From: Bacteroidales bacterium UBA3843 | Lineage (GTDB): Bacteria > Bacteroidota > Bacteroidia > Bacteroidales > Paludibacteraceae | NCBI GenBank assembly: GCA_002392745.1 | Contig: DGHR01000006.1 | Location: forward strand, 1-64,000 | Direction of reading: 5' to 3' | Length of the DNA stretch: 64,000 nt | Part shown: positions 1 to 8,641 of the stretch, in pieces | Layout: every line of letters begins with the position of its first letter | Position numbering within the stretch: the stretch's first letter is position 1 | Position numbers and translations under genes: made by a program | Notes under the pieces: model-generated | What the model saw: the letters and a program-made list of their open reading frames with translations, nothing else | What the model was told of the DNA's origin: nothing | The model's database searches: none

Positions 1-580
1 AGCCATATACACGAAGCACCACCCCGTAAGCGTAAATTACGGCATGAAATGGCTGCTGGAAGACGAGAGCCTATCTGAGCATGAGCACGAGGGAAGGGTG
101 ATAACACTGGAGTATGAAGATTTCTTTTTCATCACAGTATATGTGCCCAACGCACAGGACGGACTGAAAAGGCTGGACTACCGCATGAGGTGGGAGGACA
201 CGTTTCTTACTTACATAAAGACACTCGACAAGAAGAAACCAGTGGTATTCTGTGGCGACCTAAACGTGGCGCATGAAGAGATAGACCTGAAGAACCCCAA
301 GACAAACCGCAAGAACCCGGGCTTTACAGACGAGGAGAGAGGAAAGTTCTCTACTCTGCTTGAGGCTGGATTTAAGGATACTTTTCGCACGTTGCATCCA
401 GAGGAACAAACTTTCTCATGGTGGTCATACCGCTTTCACGCCAGAGAGAAAAACATAGGGTGGCGCATAGACTATTTCGTAGTATCAGACAGACTGATGC
501 CAAAGGTGGCAGAGGCAAAGATACATACCGACATCATGGGGTCAGACCATTGTCCTGTAGAACTAATTCTTAGCATATAG
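1..580 (+). CDS. xth: Exodeoxyribonuclease III (AP endonuclease family), 3' part
   Basis: The reading frame is open from the first full codon at position 2, so the true start lies upstream of the window and only the C-terminal ~192 residues are present. The family cleaves DNA 5' of abasic sites and removes 3' blocking groups in base excision repair. Visible hallmarks are VYVPNAQ, the metal and active-site stretch FCGDLNVAH (GDxN), the FSWWSYR segment, WRIDYFVVS, and the terminal catalytic GSDHCPV. These are in the expected order for the EEP/ExoIII fold, and the protein ends shortly after the SDH motif as usual. The downstream transporter gene starts about 115 bases later. High confidence in the family; the exact substrate preference cannot be read from the sequence. 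Confidence 0.93.
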   Translation, partial: AIYTKHHPVSVNYGMKWLLEDESLSEHEHEGRVITLEYEDFFFITVYVPNAQDGLKRLDYRMRWEDTFLTYIKTLDKKKPVVFCGDLNVAHEEIDLKNPKTNRKNPGFTDEERGKFSTLLEAGFKDTFRTLHPEEQTFSWWSYRFHAREKNIGWRIDYFVVSDRLMPKVAEAKIHTDIMGSDHCPVELILSI

Positions 581-696
581 TCTCTATGTTCAAGAGTTTA
601 AGAGTTTTGCAAGAAACTTCTATCTTCAATTTTTCCCTCGGCTCTGCCGCTTTTACAAAGCGCAGAGCGCGACTAAAAGAATCTTCAATATAAAAA

Positions 697-2151
697 GTGC
701 CAATAAAGACTATCAAATCAACCAACTACCGCTGGGTAGTGTGCTCCATGCTCTTTGCAGCTACGATGATCAACTACATGGATCGTCAGGTGCTGTCGTT
801 GACATGGAAGGATTTCATTGCCCCACAATTTGCATGGGATGATTCAGACTATGGAGCAATAACGGCTACATTCTCCATCGCTTATGCTGTATGTATGCTT
901 TTTGCTGGCAAGTTTATAGACTGGCTGGGGGTGAAGAGGGGCTATGCGTGGGCTGTAGCAATATGGAGTCTGGGCGCCATGATGCACGCTTTCTGCGGAG
1001 CATGGGCTTGTGGAATTATTACTGGTGAGTGGTTTGTTAGTTTTGACGGAGCACGAGAAGCCCTGCATGACACAACAGCCCCACTACTGCCCATAACCAC
1101 CCTGACGGTATATATGTTCATGGGATGCCGTTTTGTGATGGCTTTAGGACAGGCAGGCAATTTCCCTGCTGCAATAAAGACAACCGTGGGCTATTTTCCT
1201 AAGAAAGACAGGGCCTTCGCCACTGCTATCTTCAATAACGGTGCTTCTGTGGGCGCACTCTTTGCGCCACTTTTTATTCCTACGCTTGCAAGCCATTTTG
1301 GCTGGGAGATGGCATTTTTCGTAATTGGTGCTCTGGGCTATGTCTGGATGCTGATATGGCTCATTCTATACAATAAGCCTGCAAAGACCAAGAGAGTGAA
1401 CAACGCCGAGTTTGGATATATTTACCAAGACGAGGACGAAGCACAGGTTGCCAAGAAAGAGATAGACGAAGGACCAAAGATGACAATACGCAAGTGCCTC
1501 ACCTTCCGCCAGACATGGGCTTTCCTCTTTGGTAAGTTTATGACGGATGGCGTGTGGTGGTTCTTCCTCTTCTGGACACCTGCATACCTTTCCGACAGAT
1601 ACGGCTATTCCTCAGACTCTACCATGAGCATGGCACTCATCTTTGTGCTCTACCTCATTACAATACTCAGCATAGTAGGTGGCTATCTGCCCACGTTCTT
1701 TGTTGAGCGATACGGCAACGAACCTTACAGCGCACGAATGAAGGCAATGTTTTACTTTGCCTGTCTGCAGTTGGTGGGCTTTATGGCACAGCCTCTGGGA
1801 GACATGTCACCCTGGTTGCTTGTGCTTGTGATAGGTGTGCTGGGTGCATCACATCAGAGTTGGTCTGCAAACATCTACTCTATGGTTGGCGACCTCTTCC
1901 CACGCAGAGCCGTAGCCACAGTAACAGGTCTTGGTGGCTGTGCTGGTGGTGTGGGGTCATACCTTATTCTTATGCTTTCGGGCTTCCTGCTCTCTTATGC
2001 GGAAAAGAACGGGGAGGTGTTCACCTTCATGTCTTATTCTGGCAAACAGGCTGCATACATGATAATCTTCAGTATATGTTCGGTGGCATACCTCGTGGGA
2101 TGGATAGTAATGAAATTGTTGGTGCCGAAAGAGTTAAAAGTTAAGGTTTGA
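697..2151 (+). CDS. MFS transporter (hexuronate/anion:cation symporter-like), copy 1
   Basis: A 484-residue inner-membrane carrier of the major facilitator superfamily with about 12 hydrophobic segments. The N-terminus (INYMDRQVLSLTW) and the GKFIDWLGVKRGY loop match the DRQ and G-x3-D-R/K-x-G-R/K signature of the anion:cation symporter branch that includes hexuronate permeases, so a sugar acid is a plausible substrate, but this is inference. The chosen start is GTG; no better ATG precedes TM1. It is a close paralogue of the next gene, sharing blocks such as GNFPAAIK, GKFMTDGVWWFFLFW and GASHQSWSANI. The two are separated by 163 bases that carry a promoter of their own, suggesting tandem duplication with independent expression. 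Confidence 0.88.
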   Translation: MPIKTIKSTNYRWVVCSMLFAATMINYMDRQVLSLTWKDFIAPQFAWDDSDYGAITATFSIAYAVCMLFAGKFIDWLGVKRGYAWAVAIWSLGAMMHAFCGAWACGIITGEWFVSFDGAREALHDTTAPLLPITTLTVYMFMGCRFVMALGQAGNFPAAIKTTVGYFPKKDRAFATAIFNNGASVGALFAPLFIPTLASHFGWEMAFFVIGALGYVWMLIWLILYNKPAKTKRVNNAEFGYIYQDEDEAQVAKKEIDEGPKMTIRKCLTFRQTWAFLFGKFMTDGVWWFFLFWTPAYLSDRYGYSSDSTMSMALIFVLYLITILSIVGGYLPTFFVERYGNEPYSARMKAMFYFACLQLVGFMAQPLGDMSPWLLVLVIGVLGASHQSWSANIYSMVGDLFPRRAVATVTGLGGCAGGVGSYLILMLSGFLLSYAEKNGEVFTFMSYSGKQAAYMIIFSICSVAYLVGWIVMKLLVPKELKVKV

Positions 2152-2171
2152 GTGTTAAAAAGCATGAAAAC

Positions 2172-2211
2172 AAAAAGACTTTTAACTTTTAACTTTCAAC
2201 TTTCAACTTTT
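2172..2211. repeat. Short-period AT-rich tandem repeat (ACTTTTA/ACTTTCA units)
   Basis: Directly visible run of 7-base units of the form AACTTTT and AACTTTC between the two MFS genes. Comparable low-complexity intergenic strings occur elsewhere in the window (for example near 25500, 50210 and 51440) with different unit sequences. It sits just upstream of the -7 box of the second MFS gene. Function unknown. Confidence 0.7.
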
Positions 2212-2216
2212 ATTAG

Positions 2217-2224
2217 TATCTTTG
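2217..2224 (+). promoter_or_regulatory. Bacteroidota -7 promoter box for MFS copy 2
   Basis: TATCTTTG matches the TAnnTTTG consensus and is followed by a ~90-base leader before the start codon at 2315. It places a separate transcription start between the two transporter genes. Confidence 0.65.
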
Positions 2225-2314
2225 CAAAACGCCTTAAATGGCCGAGAAACTTGGAGCCTCGAATAAGGAAAAACGAATAATAAATAACAACTAAAATAAC
2301 TAAAAATCTAACAA

Positions 2315-3772
2315 ATGAGTTCTGTTACAACTAACAAAATGACCAACTGGCGTTGGGTCATGTGTGCGATGCTTTTCTTCGCAACAACGGTGAACTATCT
2401 GGATCGTCAGGTGCTGTCACTTACATGGAAAGAGTTTATTGCTCCTGAGTTCCACTGGACTGATAGTGACTACGGCACCATCACGGGCGCGTTCTCCGTG
2501 TTCTATGCTATCTTCTGTCTTTTTGCAGGCAAGTTCGTTGACTGGATGGGTACAAAGAAGGGTTACCTCATCGCCATCGTAGTTTGGTCTCTTGGTGCTG
2601 TGCTCCACGCTGGTTGCGGATGGGTGACAATGGAGGCATACGGACTTGACAATCTTGAGGAACTGCGTGCCGTAGAGGCTGGTTCTGCACTTGCAAGCAA
2701 CGTTGCTATGCTCAGCGTTTACCTCTTCCTTGCTTGCCGTATGATACTCGGTCTTGGTGAGGCTGGTAACTTCCCTGCAGCTATCAAGGTTACAGCAGAG
2801 TATTTCCCAAAGAAGGACCGTGCATTTGCTACCTCTATCTTCAACTCAGGTGCTTCTGTAGGTGCGCTGGCAGCTCCTGCTACCATACCTCTGCTTGCTA
2901 AGGCTCTCGGTTGGGAGATGGCATTCATCATCATCGGTCTCCTTGGTTTCGTTTGGGCTGGTATCTGGATATTCGTTTATGACAAGCCAGCAGAGTCTAA
3001 GTTCGTTAACGAGGCAGAGCTTCGCTATGTAAACCAGGATGATGAAGAGGAAAAGGCTGAAGAGGTTAAGGTAGAGGCAGAGGAGAAGCAGCTCAGCTTC
3101 GCTAAGGCATTCACCTACAAGCAGACTTGGTCTTTCGCCTTCGGTAAGTTCATGACAGACGGCGTTTGGTGGTTCTTCCTCTTCTGGGCTCCGGCTTATT
3201 TCCAGGACCAGTTCGGCATCAAGGCTTCCGACCCGCAGGGTATTGCGCTGATTTTCACGCTGTACGCTATCGTAACAGTGATTTCGCTGTTCGGCGGCTA
3301 TCTGCCTAAGATCTTCGTAGAGAAGAAAGGCATGGAGCCATATGCAGGCCGTATGCGTGCTATGCTGATCTTTGCGTTCTTCCCAATCTTCGCGCTGTTC
3401 GCACAGCCGCTTGGCGGTATCTATGGTCCTTGGGCTGTAGCTATCATCATCGGTATCGTGGGTGCGGCTCACCAGAGCTGGAGCGCGAATATCTTCTCCA
3501 CCACGGGTGACATGTTCCCGAAGAGTGCTGTCGCTACCATCACCGGTATTGGTGCTATGGCCGGCGGTGTGGGCTCGTTCCTCATCAACAAGGGTTCGGG
3601 TATGCTCTTCGACCATGCAGCCCAATTAGGCGAGGCCTTTAAGTTTGCAGGCTTCACCGGCAAACCGGCAGCCTACATGATTGTGTTCTGCATCTGCGCA
3701 GTAGCATATTTGATCGGTTGGAGCGTTATGAAGATGCTGGTACCGAAATACGAACCGGTAGTGGTTAAGTAA
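2315..3772 (+). CDS. MFS transporter (hexuronate/anion:cation symporter-like), copy 2
   Basis: A 485-residue paralogue of the preceding carrier, with the same DRQVLSLTW and GKFVDWMGTKKGY signatures, 12 predicted membrane segments and the conserved GKFMTDGVWWFFLFWAPAY block in the second half. The central cytoplasmic loop (about residues 230-260) is richer in acidic residues (DDEEEKAEE) than in copy 1. The start ATG follows an AT-rich leader with its own promoter box. Substrate is inferred to be an organic or sugar acid. Only short repeats separate it from the secreted protein gene downstream. Confidence 0.88.
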   Translation: MSSVTTNKMTNWRWVMCAMLFFATTVNYLDRQVLSLTWKEFIAPEFHWTDSDYGTITGAFSVFYAIFCLFAGKFVDWMGTKKGYLIAIVVWSLGAVLHAGCGWVTMEAYGLDNLEELRAVEAGSALASNVAMLSVYLFLACRMILGLGEAGNFPAAIKVTAEYFPKKDRAFATSIFNSGASVGALAAPATIPLLAKALGWEMAFIIIGLLGFVWAGIWIFVYDKPAESKFVNEAELRYVNQDDEEEKAEEVKVEAEEKQLSFAKAFTYKQTWSFAFGKFMTDGVWWFFLFWAPAYFQDQFGIKASDPQGIALIFTLYAIVTVISLFGGYLPKIFVEKKGMEPYAGRMRAMLIFAFFPIFALFAQPLGGIYGPWAVAIIIGIVGAAHQSWSANIFSTTGDMFPKSAVATITGIGAMAGGVGSFLINKGSGMLFDHAAQLGEAFKFAGFTGKPAAYMIVFCICAVAYLIGWSVMKMLVPKYEPVVVK

Positions 3773-3824
3773 CCAAGTTACTAAGTACCAAGTACCAAGT
3801 ACCAAGGGACTAAGTACAAAGTGA
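3771..3824. repeat. GTACCAAGT-type short-period repeat, intergenic copy
   Basis: Four near-perfect units of the CCAAGTA word plus CTAAGTACAAAGTG lie between the MFS stop and the ATG at 3826. The same words recur inside several coding sequences further on (5888, 6447, 9140), which makes this an intergenic reference copy of a dispersed repeat family. Confidence 0.75.
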
Positions 3825-3825
3825 T

Positions 3826-5994
3826 ATGAAACGCGTCCTTTTATCTGTAGTAGCGGGCCTTGTGTCCGCTACTATGGCATGGGGTGCCGGAATCAACTAC
3901 AACGGCACGACCCTGCAGGAAAACACAGACTTCACGCGTACCGAGTGCGGCACGATGAAGAAAAAAACGATGAAAGAAATCAGCGGTCTGGCAGCTTCCC
4001 GCCAGACGCCGGGTTACCTCTGGGCGCATGGCGACGAGAACGTAGATTCCAAGCGCAAAATCATTGCTATTCAGCCGGACGGCACGTTGGCGATGACGGT
4101 GAATATCACAACGCCCAATACAACCCGTGACGACTGGGAAGATATAGCCACCGGTGTGTATGGCGGCAAAAATTATGTCTTCATCGGAGCGATAGGAGAT
4201 AATGATCTGGAGTTTAATGACCAGTATTATATCTACTATTTCGAAGAGCCGGCCATTACATCCGGTACGCAGAGCATTACGGCAAACACCATCTGTTTCG
4301 GCTATCCGGACAACAAGGCACACAACACCGAGACACTGATGTACGACAATGTAGAGAAGATGTTCTACATCGCCGACAAAGTGGACGGCGTATGCCATCT
4401 GTATAAGTTGCCATTCTCTACCACGTACGGAACGGGTGTACAGCGTCTGACGGAAGTGTGTGCGTTGGGTAACGGCTCCAAGTTCGTACTGGCAAACGGT
4501 GGAGATATCACTCCTGATGGTCACTGGATGGCAATCAAGAACGAGGAATATATCCTTCTTTGGGAGCGCCAGGGAGCAGAAAGCCTGAGTGCTACCGCGC
4601 AACGCAATCCGGTGCAGGTGATGGCATATCAGAAAGAGGAACAGGGCGAGTCATTGGCATGGAAAGATGCTTCGACCTTCTATACCACATCGGACAGCAA
4701 GAAGGACACACCTATTTATCGATACGTGCGCACGACGGACCCGAGTGTGGCGGAGTTGACGGGAATAACCATCAATGGAGAAGCGTTAGCCAGTTTCACA
4801 GTAGAGAAAACGACCTATGATGTGGTGTTGCCCTACGGCACCACCGCGATGCCGACTATCACAGCCACAGCGGCTAACGAAGGAACGGTTCAGGTCAATC
4901 TGCCGCTGTCAATCCCCGGTGCAGCCACTATCGTTTGTACCTCCAAGAACGGGCAGAACTCCATCACCTATACCATCAACCTGACAATCAGCGCGACGCC
5001 GAGCACGGACGCTACGCTGAAGAGTCTGAGCGTGAATGGTAATGCTATCGAGGGTTTCAAAGCAGATAGTTTTGCGTATGCTGTAACTATCGCTTACACG
5101 GCGGCCTTGCCGGTAGTGACCGCGGAAACGAATGACGCGTTTGCTACAGCCGAAGTAACCAACGTGACGGAAGTGACGAAGGTCGGAAATAACGCAACGG
5201 TGGTAGTGACGGCTCAGGATGGCGAGACGCAGATGACCTATACGGTTACGTTCAAGCGTGCAGACGCTATCAAGAAGATTAACGAGGTGATCCTCTCGAA
5301 CCGCTACAGCGCCTATATCAACGAAGGTGAGACGGTCATCCGCGGATGGTATATGGCGGGCGAGGATATGCCGACTATAAGCAGTTATAAAGTGAACGAA
5401 GGCACCACCTGGTCACAGAACGGCAATGTCATTACGCTAACCGGCGCCGACGGTGAGACGGCGGAATACACGCTGGATATCCAGCCCGTAACCCCGGTGG
5501 ACTATACAGCAGATGAGATAATCTTCGACGGTACAGAGACGTGGGTCAAGAGTGCTTATGGATGGGCAAGCGACAAGAAATGGAAGTTCTCCAAAACCGA
5601 CAGCGACTACAGCCGTGAGATAGCGGGCAAGACGCATGTGGAACTCTTCCTGCCGGCATGTGACACTGTTGTTCTCAAGTCGATGAGCAAGGAGCGCGCC
5701 GTAAGAATTTACATCAACGGTCAGGCCGTCGGCAGCCAGATGACACTGGCAGTGTCAGGTAATGCCGTAGCGGTCAACCAAAATGCACCTTTCATGCTGA
5801 CTATCGCTTCCGCGCAGTCGAGCGGTGACGGCGGCATAGCGGCCATCCGCATGGCGCGTCAGGAAAGCAGCGCTACGGGCGTTGGTAAGGTACAAAGTGA
5901 CCAAGTACAATGTACAAAGGTTTTTGAGAACGGCGTTCTCTATCTGATGTACAATGGGACGAAGTACAATATCCAAGGTCACCGCGTGCAATAG
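3826..5994 (+). CDS. Secreted propeller-like protein with cadherin-like beta-sandwich repeats
   Basis: 722 residues. A signal peptide spans residues 1-20 (ending TMAWG). Residues ~40-310 form a region resembling an SdiA-regulated/phytase-like beta-propeller, with DDWEDIA and GAIGDND; the enzyme class is uncertain. Residues ~312-390 and ~392-475 are two cadherin-like beta-sandwich repeats (LTGITINGEALASF; LKSLSVNGNAIEGF). A weaker third copy follows (~485-560), then a beta-rich carbohydrate-binding-like stretch. The protein ends in a tail (VFENGVLYLMYNGTKYNIQG) that resembles the ends of three other secreted proteins here. A short repeat insertion (codons around 5888-5920) lies just before that tail. 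Probably surface-exposed or exported, role unknown. Confidence 0.7.
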   Translation: MKRVLLSVVAGLVSATMAWGAGINYNGTTLQENTDFTRTECGTMKKKTMKEISGLAASRQTPGYLWAHGDENVDSKRKIIAIQPDGTLAMTVNITTPNTTRDDWEDIATGVYGGKNYVFIGAIGDNDLEFNDQYYIYYFEEPAITSGTQSITANTICFGYPDNKAHNTETLMYDNVEKMFYIADKVDGVCHLYKLPFSTTYGTGVQRLTEVCALGNGSKFVLANGGDITPDGHWMAIKNEEYILLWERQGAESLSATAQRNPVQVMAYQKEEQGESLAWKDASTFYTTSDSKKDTPIYRYVRTTDPSVAELTGITINGEALASFTVEKTTYDVVLPYGTTAMPTITATAANEGTVQVNLPLSIPGAATIVCTSKNGQNSITYTINLTISATPSTDATLKSLSVNGNAIEGFKADSFAYAVTIAYTAALPVVTAETNDAFATAEVTNVTEVTKVGNNATVVVTAQDGETQMTYTVTFKRADAIKKINEVILSNRYSAYINEGETVIRGWYMAGEDMPTISSYKVNEGTTWSQNGNVITLTGADGETAEYTLDIQPVTPVDYTADEIIFDGTETWVKSAYGWASDKKWKFSKTDSDYSREIAGKTHVELFLPACDTVVLKSMSKERAVRIYINGQAVGSQMTLAVSGNAVAVNQNAPFMLTIASAQSSGDGGIAAIRMARQESSATGVGKVQSDQVQCTKVFENGVLYLMYNGTKYNIQGHRVQ
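5888..5920. repeat. In-frame GTACAAAGT-type repeat copy within the propeller protein
   Basis: TACAAAGTGACCAAGTACAA followed by TGTACAAAGG is read as coding sequence (KVQSDQVQCTK) between the last folded domain and the C-terminal tail. Confidence 0.7.
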
Positions 5995-6008
5995 TGCAGG
6001 GATGCTAT

Positions 6009-6048
6009 AACGAAAATAAGCGGCTCGTCCGAGTCGCTTATTTTCGTT
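6009..6048. terminator. Bidirectional hairpin between convergent genes
   Basis: AACGAAAATAAGCG (6009-6022) pairs perfectly with its complement at 6035-6048; the intervening GCTCG/CGAGT can extend the stem. It lies between the plus-strand propeller gene and the minus-strand pspC gene and has A/T tracts on both sides. Confidence 0.8.
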
Positions 6049-6062
6049 TGTGCTTAGAATAT

Positions 6063-6290
6063 TTATTCCACCACTTCTGCGTCCTGGATATGGTCGTTCT
6101 TGTCTTTCTCCGGCATAATCAGCAACATAATGATGTAAAGAATCAGTCCGGGGAAGGCTGCGCTGAAGCAAGTCAATGCGGCATAGAGGATACGCACCAC
6201 TGTCGGATCAATGTCAAAATACTCGGCTATACCGCCGCAAACGCCTGCCAAAATCTTATTGGTCGAGCGGGTTAATTTTTTCTGTGCCAT
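6063..6290 (-). CDS. PspC domain small membrane protein
   Basis: 75 residues. The whole protein is one PspC domain: a basic start (KKLTRSTNKILAGVCGGIAE) with the typical LAGVCGGIAEYF signature, then DIDPTVVRILY and a long hydrophobic segment (about residues 34-60), then an acidic tail. In the family PspC-domain proteins are tied to envelope stress; this stand-alone short form is common in Bacteroidota and its partner is unknown. It is convergent with the propeller gene and separated by only ~50 bases from the downstream end of aroC, which runs in the same direction upstream of it, so it may be cotranscribed with aroC. Confidence 0.88.
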   Translation of the reverse strand: MAQKKLTRSTNKILAGVCGGIAEYFDIDPTVVRILYAALTCFSAAFPGLILYIIMLLIMPEKDKNDHIQDAEVVE

Positions 6291-6340
6291 AAAACTATTT
6301 ACGATTTAATCATTTACTATTGGGTCATTTAGTTGTTTTT

Positions 6341-7402
6341 CTACAAAAACTGTACCAAAGCCAGGGCAGTCATCGCCTCGACGACAGGCACGGCGCGTAC
6401 AGCGACGCAAGCATCATGGCGACCGACCTTGACAGGTTGGACGCCTGAAGTACCAAGGGACGAAGTACAATGTACAAGGGCTTTTGGTGTGGAGGGTGTG
6501 GGTTTGAAGACGCATCGGAAGGTGACAGGTGTTCCATCGGCGATACCACCGGCGATGCCTCCGGATATATGATTGATAGCGGATCCGGGTTGTGTCACTC
6601 CGCCAAAGCCGGTGCCGTACTCAAAACCTTTGCAGGCATTGATAGACATAATGGCGAAGGCCAGTTCGGCCTGCAATTTATTGAAGACAGGTTCTCCTGT
6701 TCCGACCGGAATGCCGGTGATGATACACTCAACGATACCACCGATAGAGTCTCCGTCGCGTTTGTAGGCGGCAATGGTCTCTGCGAATTTGTCAGGGTCG
6801 GTTTCTGCGCCCACTTGAATCAAGGATGCATGGATGCTGATTCCTTTTGCGGCAAGCTCTTGTTTGGCGATACATCCGGCTACCACTCGTGCCGCCGTCT
6901 CGCGGGCTGAGGCTCTGCCTCCGCCACGCCAGTCGCGGATGCCGTATTTCTGCTCATAGACCTTGTCGGCATGTCCTGTGCGATAGGTGTGTTTGAGCCA
7001 TTCGTAGTCTTCCGGACGTGCGTCCTTATTCCTTATAATAAATGCGATAGGAGTGCCGAGAGTGATAAGACCGGCTTCGCCTGACAGACCGCTTTCAGGT
7101 GTGACCCAGACCGTTTCACTGACAGACCGTTCGCTTCGCTCGCTGACAGACATTACTCCTGAGAGCCATTCGACCTCGTCGGGTTCGCGAAGGGCGCGAG
7201 GAGAAACAATATATTTACGATTTACAGAATCTACGATGTACGATTTATTTTCCGTTTTGCCTGCTCTACGCTCCAATTCCTCGCGGATGAGGTCCATAGA
7301 GATATGCAAGCCGGCAGGAACGCCGTCCAGCACCCCTCCGATAGCCGCTCCGTGCGATTCTCCGAAAGAGGTGAAAGTCCATTTGTCTCCAAATACATTC
7401 AT
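6341..7402 (-). CDS. aroC: Chorismate synthase carrying repeat-derived insertions
   Basis: Catalyses the last shikimate-pathway step, EPSP to chorismate, using reduced FMN. With the start at 7402 (MNVFGDKW) it has 353 residues, near the family's usual ~355-360. Hallmarks: SFGESHGAAIGG, TGHADKVY, GIRDWRGGGRASARET, MSINACKGFEYG and GRHDACV...RAVPVVEAM. Family blocks are interrupted by atypical stretches at about residues 49-67, 85-112 and 309-321. The first and third correspond to dispersed repeat DNA (7208-7252, 6447-6480); the second contains a local duplication (GTCTGTCAG). Overall length stays normal because other loops look short. An alternative ATG lies at 7414. The promoter box TAATTTTG (7436-7443) leaves a very short leader. 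Function is probably retained, since all recognisable catalytic blocks are present. Confidence 0.9.
   Translation of the reverse strand: MNVFGDKWTFTSFGESHGAAIGGVLDGVPAGLHISMDLIREELERRAGKTENKSYIVDSVNRKYIVSPRALREPDEVEWLSGVMSVSERSERSVSETVWVTPESGLSGEAGLITLGTPIAFIIRNKDARPEDYEWLKHTYRTGHADKVYEQKYGIRDWRGGGRASARETAARVVAGCIAKQELAAKGISIHASLIQVGAETDPDKFAETIAAYKRDGDSIGGIVECIITGIPVGTGEPVFNKLQAELAFAIMSINACKGFEYGTGFGGVTQPGSAINHISGGIAGGIADGTPVTFRCVFKPTPSTPKALVHCTSSLGTSGVQPVKVGRHDACVAVRAVPVVEAMTALALVQFL
6447..6480. repeat. In-frame GTACCAAGG/GTACAATGTAC repeat copy within aroC
   Basis: GAAGTACCAAGGGACGAAGT followed by ACAATGTACAAGGG on the plus strand. On the coding strand it gives residues ~309-321 of chorismate synthase (VHCTSSLGTSGVQ), between FKPTPS and the GRHD block. 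Confidence 0.75.
7208..7252. repeat. In-frame TACGATTTAC/ACGATGTAC repeat copy within aroC
   Basis: TTTACGATTTACAGAATCTA followed by CGATGTACGATTTATTTT. The same TACGATGTACGATTTA core recurs at 28826 and 39483. On the coding strand it yields residues ~50-66 (KSYIVDSVNRKYIV) where the family normally has a conserved RxGQS-TTxR segment. Confidence 0.7.
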
Positions 7403-7435
7403 ATCCGATGGCATGATAATTGCTGAAATCGATTG

Positions 7436-7443
7436 CAAAATTA
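7436..7443 (-). promoter_or_regulatory. -7 promoter box for aroC
   Basis: TAATTTTG on the minus strand, divergent from and ~40 bases away from the PCMD promoter. It implies transcription starting ~25 bases before the chosen aroC start. Confidence 0.65.
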
Positions 7444-7475
7444 GTAAAAAGTTTGCATATGTGCAAAAAAAAGCG

Positions 7476-7483
7476 TACCTTTG
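7476..7483 (+). promoter_or_regulatory. -7 promoter box for the PCMD protein
   Basis: TACCTTTG, with a TTTG -33 element at 7452-7455 and a 20-base spacer, which is the standard Bacteroidota arrangement. The ATG follows at 7546. Confidence 0.7.
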
Positions 7484-7545
7484 TAGCGAATTTGATAAAA
7501 TGGCACACTTTGTGTGCCTGTGAAGACGAAAAAAATCATTACAAT

Positions 7546-8637
7546 ATGAAAAAGATAACCGTATTAATGAGCATCGGTTTGCTGCTAAGCGGCATGGCAT
7601 ATGCCCAGCAGTTGCCAGACAGTCATTTTGAGAACTGGGGTTCCAAATTCAAAGATGATGCCCAACTGGTAGAGTGGAATGGTTCGAATGTGAGCCAAGC
7701 CGGTATGAAATTCACGTTTATGTACAAGAAGCCGGGTCGTACTGGCAGTTGTGCGTACGTGGCCGACCGTGCCGTAGGTATTCCCAAACTCGGAATAGGA
7801 GCCATCGGTCCGGGCTATATGAGTCTGGGTCAGCCCTGGCAGTATCTGAAGGGACTGAACGTGAACGGCGCAACGGCCGGCACAGAGGGCGGAATACCAT
7901 GGAAGTATCGTCCGGATACGATGTCGGTGTGGATTAAACGCACGGGTCCCGCTACGGAAAAAGAGGATTTCCATCTGCTCTATTACTCGTGGTCAGGAAC
8001 CGCAAAGGGTAATGAGTACAAGAACAAGAAAGGCGGTTGCACCTATACGGAACGCATCAACGAGGAGAGCGATATCCGTCTGAAGACAGACGGCAATGAG
8101 TGCACGACCGTGACTCCCGGCCGTCAGGTGGCAGAGGGATGGCTTCGTGCCCGTGCGCAATACAACGAATGGACCCAAATCAAGGTGCCTATCCTGTATA
8201 TGAGTGACGGTGCGCCGACGATGTGCAACGTGATTTTCTCCGCCGGCAATTATCCTGCCTTCCGCGCCAATGACGGTCTGTACAACGGCAATGCGCTGTA
8301 TGTGGACGACGTGGAGTTGATCTATTCGTCGAAGATAGACCGTCTGACTATCAATGGCCAGGAATGGAAAGAGTTTGACCCCAACAGCGGTAAGGTACAG
8401 ACGTACAAACTTCCGGCAGACGGAGCCGCACCGGCTGCAATAACGATAGCCGGATACCGCGGTATCGGTACACTGAAGAATATCAAAGGCCAAGTAGCCC
8501 GGTTCAAGGGACGCAAGTTGGATAGCAAAGAGATGAGCGTAGTGCCGGGCGAAGTGAACGGCCGCCCGTGGGTAATTACCGTTCAGGCGGAGGACGGCAG
8601 TTCGAAGCATGAATATAAAATCCAAATAACAGACTAA
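7546..8637 (+). CDS. Secreted PCMD-domain protein (putative carbohydrate metabolism domain)
   Basis: 363 residues counted from MKKITVLMS, which begins a clear signal peptide ending AYAQ. Start chosen because the promoter box lies 60 bases upstream and the longer frame has no signal sequence. The mature protein opens with LPDSHFENWG, typical of PCMD proteins, and has the jelly-roll-like middle with DTMSVWIKRTG, GWLRARAQYNEW and ALYVDDVELIY, as in that family. The C-terminal ~95 residues (after SSKIDRLTINGQ) form a short beta-sandwich with the RPWVITVQAEDGSS pattern of the cadherin-like repeats. Likely surface or periplasmic glycan binding; the real ligand is unknown. It lacks the tail found in other secreted proteins here. 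The glycosyltransferase gene begins 5 bases after its stop. Confidence 0.78.
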   Translation: MKKITVLMSIGLLLSGMAYAQQLPDSHFENWGSKFKDDAQLVEWNGSNVSQAGMKFTFMYKKPGRTGSCAYVADRAVGIPKLGIGAIGPGYMSLGQPWQYLKGLNVNGATAGTEGGIPWKYRPDTMSVWIKRTGPATEKEDFHLLYYSWSGTAKGNEYKNKKGGCTYTERINEESDIRLKTDGNECTTVTPGRQVAEGWLRARAQYNEWTQIKVPILYMSDGAPTMCNVIFSAGNYPAFRANDGLYNGNALYVDDVELIYSSKIDRLTINGQEWKEFDPNSGKVQTYKLPADGAAPAAITIAGYRGIGTLKNIKGQVARFKGRKLDSKEMSVVPGEVNGRPWVITVQAEDGSSKHEYKIQITD

Positions 8638-8641
8638 GGCC

